Below, one piece after another: positions 26,991 to 40,800 of a stretch of DNA of 64,000 nucleotides. The stretch comes from Mytilus edulis (taxonomy: Eukaryota > Mollusca > Bivalvia > Mytilida > Mytilidae): assembly GCF_963676685.1 (NCBI RefSeq), contig NC_092347.1, positions 89,344,592 through 89,408,591 of the forward strand, read 5' to 3'. The translations under genes and the position numbers were made by a program. The notes beneath the pieces were generated by a model. It searched no databases. It was given only the letters and a program-made list of their open reading frames with translations, and was not told the origin of the DNA. How positions within the stretch are numbered: the stretch's first letter is position 1; every line of letters starts with the position of its first letter.

Positions 26991-27711
26991 AACGATTTAC
27001 AGAAAAGGGCGACGACTTACAGAAAAGAACCGAAAAGAACCGAAAAGGACCAAAAAGAACCGAAAATGACCGAAAAGAACCGAAAAGAGCATACATAATT
27101 ATTGATTATTATTTAAAGTTAAAACAATGTATATATCTAGTTTTATAAATTGACCATAAACCCACTTATTCATGGTATGGTATCAATATTTCTGACCTGA
27201 CACTACGTACTTATTATTGCTTAATAAATTAGAACTTAATATGCAATGTTTCGGGTTCTTTCGGGAATAATCCAAGGGTTTATGGTCAATTTATAAAACT
27301 AGGTCAGAAATATTGATACCATACCATGAATAAGTGGGTTTATGGTCAATTTATAAAACTGTTTTCTATTCCATAAGATAGGCATCTGTATTGTCTATCT
27401 TCTGCCAATTTAGGCACACCTCCACAAAAAATCGACCCTACCTATAATTTTTCACATGTACAGTAAGTTATTATATGTAGTCCTGTCGCAGTATAAGGTT
27501 TCAAAACCTAAGAATAAACTTTTGTGAAAAATATCTTTTTATTTATAATAGACTTATATAATTTTGCAATTTGCTAATTTTCTTCGATTACAAAAAAAAC
27601 TTCGATCTCCTTTTCGGTTCTTTTCGGTCCTTTTCGGTTCTTTTTGGTCCTTTTCGGTCCTTTTCGGTTCTTTTCTGTAAATCGTCGCTCTTTTCTGTAA
27701 GTCGTCGAACC
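26991..27711. repeat. Nested inverted repeats: outer 10-bp-unit arrays, inner perfect 60-bp arms
   Basis: The outer arms 26991-27092 and 27608-27711 are inverted arrays of AACCGAAAAG/GACCGAAAAG units, each joined to ACGATTTACAGAAAAG and CGACGACTTACAGAAAAG. The inner arms 27139-27198 and 27301-27360 are perfect 60-bp complements starting AGTTTTATAAATTGACCATA. The outer arms lie inverted in two families at once, suggesting one foldback element or one inside another. The ORFs here are shadows of the 10-bp units. Confidence 0.8.
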
Positions 27712-28394
27712 CCAAAATTTCTGAACCCTGACAGTGGTATGATAATCAACTCATCAAATATTCCATGATTATAATTCAAAGATTATAACAACTAAAAAGT
27801 TCGCCACTTTGAGAATACCAAAACCAAAAAATATATGCGTTAAATGTCATGGAGGCAGCAAATAAACATGACTCCTACTGTTAATTATTTAATTATTTCT
27901 ATTTGTGTTTTAGTTATAAATTCAAACGAACATAAGTTATTTACACAAAAAAAAAACACCAACACCTCTGTATGAGACCATTCGCCTGAAAGTGTTAGAA
28001 AAGCTTTTAAATACATTTCATTGATTCCCTTGATTGCTGCTGTAAATTACCGTGTACTGCATGCAATTCTGGTTAGCAATATAGGCTCCTTGGAGACTCT
28101 TGATATTATTACAGTCAATGAATTGTAATGTCATATATAGATATAGGAAGATGTGGTATAAGAGCCAATAAGACAACTCTCCATTCAAGTCACAATTTAT
28201 AGACTGGTCATAGATAGCAGGATTAAAATGTTGTACGCTAGACGGGAGTTTTATTTGCATAATTGATTTTCTTATGTCGTAACTACAACCCCATTCCCTT
28301 TTAACGAATGTGACCTACCGAATTAGACTATTTACCAGGTTTGTAATAACATGAGAACCAAGACGGTTGCCACAGGCGGAGCAGGATCTGCTTA

Positions 28395-28580
28395 CCCTTC
28401 CAGAGCACCTGAGATCACCCCCAGTTTTTGGTGGGGTTCGTGTTGCTTTGTCTTTAGTTTTCTATGTGTGTCTTGTGTACTGTTGTTTGTCTATTTGTCT
28501 TTTCCTTTTCAAGCCATGTAGTTGCCAGTTTGTTTTCAATTTGTGAGTTTGACTGTCCCACTGGTATCTTTTGTCCCTCT
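28395..28580 (+). repeat. Dispersed mussel repeat upstream of the SH3BP2-like start exon
   Basis: It contains GCACCTGAGATCACCCCCAG, TTTGGTGGGGTTCGTGTTGC and TGTGAGTTTGACTGTCCCAC. An inverted fragment is at 20375-20470 and another at 26890-26960. Confidence 0.6.
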
Positions 28581-28777
28581 TTTATGTAATTTGTATGTAT
28601 TTGTTAACCTGTGTTTTTACTTTTTTTTCGTCCCAAGTCTAGGTTAGACGCATATTTTCTTCAAACCTCAACTGCAAATAAGATTATTGTATGTTTTTCT
28701 TTTTAAGTATTCCTTTTATTTAGATACAATATAACAACATTTTTCACTCAAAGACATTTTCTTTTTTTTTTTTTCAG

Positions 28778-28891
28778 ATAAAATAGTTATACACAACTAC
28801 ATTATGTAAATTCAGGCGATAGCAGTTTACTTAATTGAGCTGAGAATGAGTGATACTTACGCTAAAATCCCACAGCCATTTCAAAATATAG
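28778..28891 (+). CDS. SH3BP2: SH3BP2-like exon with start codon (ATG at 28846)
   Basis: A strong T-tract and CAG end at 28777, so this exon begins as 5' UTR and at least one upstream non-coding exon exists. The coding part starts at 28846 (MSDTYAKIPQPFQNI) and ends phase 1 at a GTAATA donor. The joined IG-x-x-x-LL pattern with the next exon resembles the start of vertebrate SH3BP2, which supports this ATG. An in-frame TGA lies two codons upstream of it (28840-28842). Confidence 0.88.
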
Positions 28892-31800
28892 GTAATAAAA
28901 TTTTATTTACATTTTAAAGTATAGGTAGTGGTAATAAAAATCAAAGATGATAAAGCGAAGAAAATATCTTTCAAATCAACTTTTAACATTCCAGGTTTCA
29001 GATTAATATCGTATATGAAAGACAATTGATGAGTTGATTTAAATAACGTTTTGTTCTGAAAAAAAACTTTCATGAACATTTCACTTTTTGTTGGATTTAA
29101 ATCAAGAAATATTGTGTATTTTGTCTTGTATTATAGGTTGTCAAGACTTGTTGAAGGAAGCCATTTCAAATTGCGGTTGGGTACGAAAACAACATTTTGC
29201 CAGTAAACTTAAATTATTCAGATGTAAGTCTACAAATCAGTTGACATATTGGTAGTCATTTTTTTAGAATAAAAATGAACGCAATTTGTGCATTTTTATT
29301 TGCAAACTTGACAGTTTGTATGAAATAAAGCCATGTGGTATGAATGCCAGTGATACAACTATTCGATATAGTCTTAATGATTGTTTGCCCTCAGTCACGA
29401 TAACATTTCAAATAAATAAAGAGTTAGGTTCATCTAAACAGTATCTGTTATAAGAAATTAAAGGATACAAAGTATTTCAAAATATATTCGAAAATACAAC
29501 AGATCACGCTAATCGTATTAAAAACTTATTGTATGATATTTCTTTTGGGTTCATCACATTCCCATATGTGTCTACAAATTGTCGTTCCTTTATGATTTCC
29601 TTATTTAGTTTCTATGACTTTTCATCTAGTTTCTACGTTGTTTTCAACAACTGATTCCTTTACGGTTACATTTAGCTTTGATATGTTTTATAGGTACTTT
29701 CCATCTGGTTTCAGTTAGTGTGGATATTTATGATGCTGTATCTTTCTGGATTAATCTAGCTTTAAATATTCTCGTGCAGTTCCTTTCTGGATTCATTCAG
29801 CTTTCGAATGTTTGTATGCTGTTCCTTTCTGGACTAATTTAGCTCTAAAATGTTTTTCCTTGAGTACTTTCTGGATAACTCTACATTTAGAATGTTTTGA
29901 TGCCGTTCCTTTCTGGAACCTATTTATCTTTAAAATTGTTTCATGCAGTTCCTTTCTTGTTAAGTTTAGATTCTGTAGGAGTAATTCTATGTTGATTAGG
30001 TTTTTTTTATTCATTCTGCTTGGCTAATTTTGCAAGAATAACTACATGTATATTTGTATTCACTCTAATGTGACATTCCTTCTGTGCTGTTCATTCCAGG
30101 GCCTAAAGTATATATGATCCTGAGCAGAGGGTGTATATATTACTTTCGAAATGAATACTGCAAAACTGCTTCAGGAAAGTTTTCTTTATTTGGATTCAAT
30201 ACGTAAGTACTGAGATATTTCTTAAAAGACTTGTAATGAAGCATATCAAACTGAAAGTCTGTATCACCAATATCGACAGAAATTTATGATTTAACTTACA
30301 CAAATTTTATTATTATTAAATGGCATTCGAACAAAATAACGTAAAATTTATGGTAATACATATTTAAAAGAAATTATCAATTTATAATAATATTGTCTAT
30401 TCGCCTTTGACTAACGACAGCACATTTATTCTTTGTAATAAAGAAAAGAAATAAATTGAATAATTGTGGTATCTCTGATAAATTTTTCAAATTACAATTC
30501 TGTACACGATGGTCTTAAAGTATAGATTCTGGGTACTGACATTGTTTATCATCTTAATAACGTCTTATAGTATTCTTTTATTTGTTTTTATGAATATAAT
30601 TTTCACTCTTTATTCTGTTTTTGGTGATATCCATTTGACGTGGCTTTGTACTTATGGATACCGTCATTGTTTTATTGTGCTATGGTAAATTTTTGTATTG
30701 TTGTCTTTCATTTTTGATTATGTAATGTGGGTATATGCCTTTTGTGTTTCTATTACGTGTTTTTTTTTATAGTGATTAAGACTATAACACAATGTTGACT
30801 GCTGTATTCCTTTTTTGGAATTTTTACCTATTATGTTTGTTTGTTTTGTTCACACATCGTTGTCTATATATTGAATTTATGCGACTGTCATAAAAAATAA
30901 AGGTTTACCTAGCTGTAAAACCGGGTTTTATTCACCCATATCACCATATTCTACATAAGAAAATGCCTGTACTCGGTCAGGAATATAACAGTTGTTATCC
31001 ATTCGTTTGATGTGTTTGAGCTTTTGATTTTTGCCATTTCTCTACGGACTTTTCGTGTTGAATTTTCCTCGGAGCTCGGTATTTTTGTTATTTTACTCTT
31101 TACACACTATGAAATATCAATTAAAAAGGCATAACTCTAACAAAAAGGAATATTACTGTAAATGTATTGTTTGTGTGAAGTACAACTAGTTAGAAAAAAA
31201 CAAATTGAGTCTTACCCTGGGCAAAGACGTAGACCATGATTTTTGTTTTTCGATGCTCAACTTCGTGATTGATTTTTTTCCAACTGTTTTTGATTTGTAT
31301 GTGATTAATGTGTCTTATGTAAATGAGTATTCCGCGACTTTCGAACTGAATTATAGGTCCTGTGTCTTTGTTGTTTGGATTTTTAAAAAACAAATTAGTA
31401 TATAATTTCTATTTTCCAAGTTTAACTAAATTGAGCTGCAAACAAGAGATACTTACTCTAAAATTTCTCTCACATTTCAAAACATCAGCAACAAAATTGT
31501 ATATATTGACAAGTAATGGTAGTAGTTATAAAAATTGATATAGCTAAGGGGAGGGTTGGACGCTTACTCGTATGTTTAAAACCGTCAGATTATTAATGGG
31601 CGTGTTCTAAATCGCGAGCCTGTAGTGCATTGGTGATCGTAGGTTGCTGTTTGTCTTTTATACTTTTAGACAGTTGTTTTATTACTGATCAGGTCAACGA
31701 TCGTTTTATTTATTTCGCATTGATTTCAGGGTTGCAAGAGCTACAGAAGTTAGTGATGGGGAGGCAATGTATGCTTTCAAAATAAACCACACCCACCCTG

Positions 31801-34800
31801 AAGAGTTTAAATCTTACTTATTTGCCTGCTCATCGGAAAAAGAGATGAAGGTAATTATCTTATGACTTATTACTATCAGCATGTTTAGAAGAGAATAAAA
31901 CAAAGCAATCTGGTAATTTTGTTCAATTAATATACACTATAGCACAGTTGCCTTTAATTGAAGTGCAAAATCATTGACATGTGAATTCGAGTTAAACAAA
32001 ATTCAAATTAATTTTATTTCCAGCAAAACTTTCAACTTAGCTAATATATTTGTACGTTAAAGTAAACAACACCACTATGGTTATTGTGAGTTGTCAAACT
32101 ATGCATATTTTTTCATATGCTTTCGATGATCATTTTTTGACTTAATAGTTTTACACTTTTTAACGGTTTCAAACACTTCAAGTTATACAGAAAGGACTAT
32201 ATTCAATATATATTAATTTTCATCAACTAGTTCTGTCAAAAAAGAGGTGGAAGATACAACATGGATGATAAAAAAAACTCATAATTCGGAAGAAAAACCG
32301 ACAATACTATAGTAAAGAAAAAGAAAAAAAACATGAAAAGACCAAACATAAAGGGGCAAAAGTATACTAAAAAAATTAAAAAAATACTCTAGACTGGCGA
32401 AAACCAACTAAAAACTTAAGGGAAACTCTGAGAGTGCACCTCGTGTGGCATCCCGTCGTGTTAGTCATGAACAGATCATATTTGATAACTCGTAATTTAA
32501 GTTGCTGTTTTTATTATTTGATTTACCTTCTCTCCTCAGCGAATATTTCAAAATACTACGTTGAAAGATTACCTTTATTATATTGATGTTAATAAATTTA
32601 GAAATATTTAACCTTTGATCCAAATTAATCCGGCAAGATTTATTTTCGAAATAAAAAAGCTTTTCAGGTTTGAAATTTCTTGGAGTTCAGTATTTTTAGT
32701 TATTTTACTTTTTTTAAGAACTTATATTTGCTTTGCTTTTGAATACAAAAATGAAAAAAAAAACACTTTGTCTTGTAATGTTGTTCCCGAACTTTTTTTG
32801 AACCAACCTTTATCAGATTCAACACCTAACATTTGAAAGGCAATGATAAATCAGTGCAGAAACACATTATAAAATTGAGAATGGAAATGGGGAATATGCC
32901 AAAGAGACAACAACCCGACCATAGAAAAAAACAACAGCAGAAGGTCACCAACAGGTCTTCAATGTAGCGAGAAATTCCCGCACCCGGAGCCGTCTTTCAC
33001 CTGGCCCCTAAACAAATATATGCTAGTTCAGTGATAATGAACGCCATACTAATTTCCAAATTGTACACAAGAAACTAAAATTAAAAATAAAATATCTGTA
33101 TTACAATAAGCATAAAGGATTAGAGATTTAGAAATGTTCATTAGGAAAATTATAACCAAAAACAGCAGTTCGGAAGAACCAGTTTGAAACTTGGAAATTG
33201 TACCCTAAGTGTCTTAAAGCTATATATCTTTTTTATTCTTCAGGAATGGATGAAGTGTATCAAAGAAGAATTGAAAATAGCCAACGATTCAGGCAAAAGA
33301 GATGGAGATTATTATTATACGGACGGTTTTATGTAAGTTTTTTTTATTTACAACATGATGTATCAATGTTGTTAGATATCCTGCATTTCTCAATCATTGT
33401 CTTTAAAAAAAAAAGGTCCGTCTGCGAAAGACGACCCTACAACAAATTATTGAAATTTGTGATATGTCCTATTATAAGATATCATGGTGAAATTACTAAT
33501 GTTTCTGATACCGGTACTTGAGGTCGATTGTCTACGTTTCTTTTCACATCATGATTTGTCTGATAGCGAATTACTACTTACAAGGAAGATACATACGGAC
33601 GCATTTATGATTTTGTCAATCCATTGTGGCAAATTATGTTCGCAGTGGAACACGGATATATTACACTTGTCGTAACCACTATTCCGGTCAGTTTTCCAAG
33701 ATTGTGCCATTACCGAATGCTTCATATCATTATATGTTACTGCAATATCAACGTGAGGGGTGTCATATGTCATATTTATTTTTGTCTTTCTGTCATTTTT
33801 ATTTTTGATCTTAGTGTTTTCCGTCTTTGATAACCAGTCTATATAATTTTTTTTCTGTTTTCATATTGTTTTCAACAGACGCGAAGCAAACAAAACTTAA
33901 CAATTAGTATCGAATTACTAATCAAGCATCACAGAAGAATCTGACCCTTTCGGACCATCTGGTTTCGGTTGGAATTGCAACAATTAAATATCACCTTCAC
34001 GTTCCTATTAACCCTGTGCTTTCATAGTATTTATATTGTAGGCATAAACAAACTCCGGAAGCGCAAGGATCTTCTGCTGATAGTGGATTTGGTCCATCTG
34101 CTGATGGTGATACAACCAGTATCTCGTACAAAGATATAGAAGAAAGTATATATGATGATCCAACGTCTTTTCAACCGCCGTCAGACTATGGCTTATATGC
34201 TAAAAAGGCGGATGAAGGTAATCCTCATTCCGAACAGATTTGATAACAAGACCACAATTTCACATATTTGTTTGATGATTTATAATGCAGATTTTTTTTA
34301 TTTACACCATGATGTTCAGTAGTTGTCGTTTGTTGATGTGTTTCATAAGTAATTTTTGTTTCTCATTTTTATATCGTGGAACCATCGATTTTCCCCGTTT
34401 GATTGGTTATACTAGTTATGTTTTGGGCCCTTTATAGCTTGAAGTTCGGTCTGAGCCAAGGCTCCTCGTTGAAGACCATACCTATAATGGTTTTTCTTTT
34501 ATAAATTGTGACTTAGGTGGAGAGTTTTCTCAATGGCACTCATAACACATCTTCGTATATCTATCTCCCAGAAGTTTGGCGTTAACAATCAAACATAAAC
34601 TTTATGTTAACGGTTTGAAGAAATTTGGTAAAACTCCGTTTTACTAAATATGTACTTAGATTTAAGCAAACAATAAAGAAATAACATTATTCAAAACATA
34701 CCTTTTTTAATTGTCCAGTTTTAGATTAATACGATATCGAGTAAAGGTTTAAATTGATTTGGGCGAAGTTAAACTTTGATATCTTTTTGTTATAATATTA

Positions 34801-37800
34801 GATCCTTTTGGTCAAAGAGTTCTTCAACTTGTTCTGTTTTTACACAACCTAGTATTTCTAGAATTTCGGATTTGGGCGTTCTGTATGAAAGTAAATACAG
34901 GAAAAAGATTCGGGCGTATATATTTTTTTAAAGGGTCTTTTTATTAATTTATCATTTTATAATCAAATATGTTTTCATATTATACAACCTTAATAGTCAA
35001 TGTACTGGTTTTACAATCTTTACCTAACCTAAAGCACCTATATGGGATAATTCATATCTTTAATCCTACTTCAATATTTATATGCTTCTTCCTCAATAAA
35101 ATAATATTTTTTGATAAATAAATATGTGTTCATCCACATGCCCTATACATCAGGTTATAAAAAATCAAATGTATTCTTAGTTTGACACATTAATGATATT
35201 GAAGCTTAATGCATAAATAAACAAAATTTCTAAGAGACAGACACAGTTTCGGGGAAAATTCCTGGTAAAGGACAGGGACATATATATATATGACAGGAAT
35301 AAACTTCTATGTACCGGTCCACTTTATCTGTGAATGAAATAAAACGGCTCAAGTTAGCATACACAATATGTAAATAAAATGCAACTATTAAATGAACTTA
35401 TTATGTCTATTTAAGCATCCGATGATGAAGATATACCTAATGAACCACCGCCTGTGCCACCAAGATTAGCGAATGCGGAACCAAACCCAAAGACTAAGAG
35501 AAAGAAGAAGAGAAAGAAGAAAAAGGAAAAGATGGATGAACTAGACCAATTACCAGGTATAGTAGTTTTTAACCTAACAAACAAAGATAAGTAAACTAAA
35601 AATAAGATATCGGGCTATCAGAACTTCAAATTAAAAACATGTTGTTTGGTAAAAACATGGAAAAGGGAAATATTAGGGATGAACAACCATCTTTTATATT
35701 ACTTAAAGTCATATGACACTTCAAATTAAGAACAAAATTATGAATAGGTTTTTTATAACTATGTGGCTAGTTGTACATATACTTTTTTTCTAAAGAAAAT
35801 TCTATAATTTGTCCAAATTTTGAAAAACTTTACTTTTTTTAATTGTTTGCTTCGCCGATATGTTTTTCGTATGCAGTGAACTCAACTTGACCTTTATCGT
35901 AAAATTCTGGTGATTACAATACGACAATTTATAAGCTGCCACATTTTCACATCATAACAGACCAAGAGAAGAAAAGAATTACTATTATACGATATGGATG
36001 CGTAAAATGATAAAATCGTGCACAGAAACTACGTTTGTGATAAATACATGCATTTGTTAAGAATTGAATAAACATTATTTTGCACCAGTCACTCGTTTCA
36101 TATGACTTTAAATATAAGGAAATACTATAGAAAGCCCACTTTTTGTCTAATCTCTAAAGCTATACGAATTCGTTGTTTTATCGTTAGATTGATACATTGA
36201 TAAACCTTCAAGCAGGTTTTGCATTATTATGTTTCATTCTTATTTGAAACCTTCACTAAGCTGTTGGGTGCTATGTTCATGAGGAACACCTGATATATTC
36301 CATGGTTACTATGGGGCTCATGTTGTTTATCTTAGAATTGTGTAATATGATGTAGAATTCTGTTTATGTTTTCGTCGTTTGTCATAGTTTTTTCTGTCGG
36401 TTTTTCTTCAACATTTGAATTTAAATCGTTTATCTAGTTTCCTTTTGTTTTTAATATCACTCACCAAAACTGTGCTGAATAGTATTCAACTATTGAGATG
36501 TTTGAGAACCTTTTTATTGCATTAATTTTTACTGAAAATAACTGAAAGTAACAAAAAAAAGTGAAAATCATGCGTTATAAATTTCAGTTGTTCGAAGCAC
36601 TTTTCTCGATTTACCTCCCTCAGAAACGCTCAAAGTCGAACCTTAAAAAGTCAAGGATTTATAAGATGAAAAAAATGGAGAGCTTTACCAAAAAGGATTT
36701 TAAAAATAGCCAAATGCGTCTAAGGTCAACTTTGCCTGAGGAAGTTGAAACCTTAGTATCATATAATTTCAAACTTATCACTGTCGGATTTACATTTTTC
36801 TTCAAACTTGCAGATATATCAAAAGTTGCAGTTTCACGCACTGAGAGTGCAGCAAAACTGCAGGCAGATGCCATCTCTGTGAGTATAATCATTATGCACG
36901 AAACGCGTTGACTGTCATCAGGTATTCTCGATAGACAGAGCTCGAGTTAGATGATGTCTAAATTTTAAAAAAAAACATCATTATAAAGAAGGACATAAAT
37001 AAGAAGAAGAAAACTGACGATATATGGTCTAAAAAGAAAATGATGAAGAGAAAATGAATTGTTTAAACAACACTAAATAGACGAATAGCTGACTAAGCAA
37101 CCACGAAATAAGAAGAAGAAAACTGACGATATATGGTCTAAAAAGAAAAATGATGAAGAGAAAATAAATTGTTTAAACAACACTAAATAGACAAATAGCT
37201 GACTAAGCAACCATGACCCAAACCCGACACCATGATTTATATTTTGGGTTGAAAGTGAACCCTACTCCAACTCGCCTGAAATGCCTGGACTTAGCAGCAC
37301 AACTGCATAGTTTATTAACCAAAATGAAAGTGTATCAAATATATATTAGTGAAACAATGAAATTGGTGTAAAACATAACATCTTTTACGTATTCTTTGGG
37401 TATTCTGTTAACATCTAACCTCCTCACAATCCCCCTTAATGGTTACAATATTGACAGTATCAAGTTTAATGCACCAGAATCGTATTTCGACAATCAATGT
37501 ATCTTCAGTGACTCTCGTGGCCAAAATATGTGAAAATCCATTGAATGGATGACACAAAAATGTAGATGCTTTGATGGGTAAGATATGAAAATAGAAAACG
37601 CTGGTCAGTTTTAAGTGAAAAATACAAGTGATATTTGAACTTAGTTACGTTGTATACCGATCGAAACTCTACTTTTACAAAACTTTGAAGGGACATAAGA
37701 AAGAGACATTCTTTAAATCACCTAATGCAAAAAACATCTTTAAGTGCAGTCAAGTCTGTCTCTAACTGTAAATGGTCAACTGTTTGGCTTTTAAACTATT

Positions 37801-40800
37801 TTTGTCTGAACGTCATTGATGAGTCTAATATAGACGAAACGAGCGTCTGACGTATTAATATATAAACCTGATACCTTTGATAACTAGTTAATATATTGAA
37901 CTTGTCATTTTATTTTTTTAAATTGCAGGCAGAAATGAAGAATATGTTCGGAAAGGAGTAAGTCATTATTATACCTATTCAATTAATCTCCTGTAGCATA
38001 TTGAATATTTTAACACCTTTTAGTTAAACATAAAATTTAGTCTGAATACTCAAAATAATGTTATCAGAATCATTTCAACAAATCTTTAAAGTGGGAAATT
38101 AAAATCAAAATACAAGAGTATGGGTTATGTATATTTATTGTGTTTTTTATTGGTATTGTACTAAATTTAAGGGAAATTGTCAAAAATTGTCCAATTTTGA
38201 ATAACATCAGCACGCACTTTCGAATAAAAAGAATCTAACAGATAAACGTATAACTAGAATACCAAACTTAAATATAAATTCAAAAGGTGAAAGTCCACAA
38301 AAGCAGACAAAATCAAATGTTATTGAGCAACAGAAAAAGAACCGTCATAACACGTCTTGTTTGTTGCCAATAAACATACTTAAATGACCTATGATTTGCA
38401 TTCCGGAATAAATAAAATAAACTTACAATAGCATAAATCTCAATCTTTTGTACGTTCTGTTGTAAAGTTGTTTCTGTTGCAGTCATTCTCCCTATACAAT
38501 TACATTAATAATAACTCATATTGAATATCTATTCTCCAATATGTGTGTTATCAAACAAAACCACGAGACTCGTCAATAAGTTTTGACAGTTGAAATGTCA
38601 AAAAGGTGTGATTAAGCCACTAATGTAGCATGATGTGCTTATCATTCCGGGAAACAGATATCATATCTTTTGGGTGAGCTTCGTGTTGCTTAGTCTTAAA
38701 TTTGTTAGGTAGTTTGTGAACTTTTGTCCTTTTTAACCGGATTTTTAGTGACAAAAATGTCGGTTAATGAATTGGGGATGTACGGCAGGCGGGCGGGCGG
38801 GCGGGCGGTCGGGCGGGCGGGCGGCAATCAAATGTTGTCCGTGTTTAACTCATGAACCGTTCAACCAAAGCTTTTAAAATTTTAATATGTTGTTACTGAC
38901 AACTAAATGAAGGTCAAGTTCAATAATGGCGATTTTGACTTTTACCGTTCAGGAGTTATGGTTCTTGAAAGATTGAAAAATGGAGTTTCCAGTCGTGTCC
39001 GTGTATTTACGCATGAACTGTTCTACCAAAGCTTCCCTAATTTTAATATGTTGTTACTGATGACAAAATAGAGGTCAATTCCAATAATGACGATTTTGAC
39101 TTTTACCGTTCAGGAGTTATGGTTCTTGAAAGATTGAAAAATGGTGTTTCCAGTCGTGTCCGTGCATTTTCTCATTAACCATTCAACCAAAGCTTTTAAA
39201 ATTTTTATATGTTGTTACTGATGACAAAATAGAGGTCAAGTTCAATAATGACGATTTTGACTTTTACCGTTCAGGAGTTATGGTTCTTGAAGGATTGTAA
39301 AATGGCGTTTCTATTCACGTTGTTGCATTTACTCATGAACCATTCAATCTAAGCTTTTCAAATTTTAATATGTTGATACTGATGACAAAATGGAGGTCAA
39401 ATTTGATATTGACGATTTTCCCTTTCACCATTCATCAGTAATGGTTCTTGTGATATTGCCAGGACACAAATAAATGTTAATAAATCCGGTTTGCTGTCGT
39501 TGTGACAGCCTCTTGTTCTGGGTTTGTGTTGCCATTTATTTCTCTTTGTTCGAGTTTGGTATGTTTCTTTGATATCTTGTGTCATTTTTAAAAAATAAAT
39601 GTAGAGTTTATAATTGGTCTAATGCCACAACTAATGAACCTTATTTTCATTGTCGATAAATATAAGTTGTATTGTACTTTTTCGTAACTTTTTTCCTTTT
39701 CTCATTAATTTCTTAGTGTTGGTGCGAGTGAAATAGTAGAAGTGATTTTAGATAAATTTATGGATGTTTCATTTTTACTGTTAAGTTGCATGAAGGAGCG
39801 GTCAAGTGAGATGCCAAAAATATTTTTTCGAAACACGTCTTGATTTGAACTAACGACAAGGAAGTGTACGGACTGGCAACATTTATAAACTGTAAAACAT
39901 TTGGTTTTTTTCTAAATAAAAGCAAGAGTAGTGTACCGATGTTCAAAATGTTAGTTAGATTTTGATTTTGTAAAAATAAAATGTGAAGAAAAGTTAAGTG
40001 AATTGTGGTTTATGACCAACTATCTTTAAACAAAACAAATTGTATTTAAACAGAAAACAAAAAAGCACAGAATCTGAACCCTCCTCGACGACGAGTCGAA
40101 ACAAGAAACAGCCGAGTGTAGAACCACCGGAAGTTGAGGATGTTGATGAGGTAATTTTATGTTGTTTATTTACGTGATTAACTTTGGTTACATGAGCTAT
40201 TTATGCAATCAAATATTTTGACTAAGTCAATTTATGAACAATAAGTGTAAAAGCTTCGTTTGTAGCAATTGTAGGAGATATAGAGCAGAATAATTTTTCA
40301 GTTATTGAGTATTCAGTTATGTATTATACAAATTGTGCTCCAATATGATATTCTGCAATATTTCGGACTTAATTAAATGTTTGGCTTTGGTTGTTAACAC
40401 TACAAGTTTTGTTGTTTCTAACTTGGGTTGTCTGTATTTAAAGGGCTCAGATAGGTTAATTTCCCACAGTATCATATGGACACATATTTTCGGTTACTTT
40501 TAATTTAGTATAACTTGATATCAACAGGTCAACTGATTGCAAATAAAACACACTTGTCCGTTATCAAGCAGTTTTATTTGTTGAAAAGATATATCGCAGC
40601 CGATGTCGGCTAGGTAGTTTTACTGCATATTGTAAACTCTTCTTAAATAAATTCTTGTTTAGAATCTTTAAGAAAATCGTTAGGTATTATCCAATGAAAA
40701 TGGAAGAAGTGAGCAAAGCAGACCGATACTAAATGTGAAAAAATATCGAAGTGAAATAAAGGTTAGCTTTAACAAGGTCTACTTCAAATCTGGGTTTATT

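Noticed and set aside
26822-27148. Charged 108-codon ORF and its antisense partner
   Set aside because: It is composed of dispersed-repeat sequence and 10-bp CCGAAAAG units; the inverted copy at 27588-27779 gives the same peptide.
33198-33521. 107-codon ORF overlapping the SH3BP2-like exon 5
   Set aside because: It reads the exon in the wrong frame. The correct frame is fixed by phase with neighbouring exons and the PH-domain motif EWM.
36561-36911. 116-codon ORF over SH3BP2-like exon 8
   Set aside because: Only 36814-36878 is exon, and it is read in the gene's phase. The upstream part is intron, with a CAG acceptor at 36811-36813.
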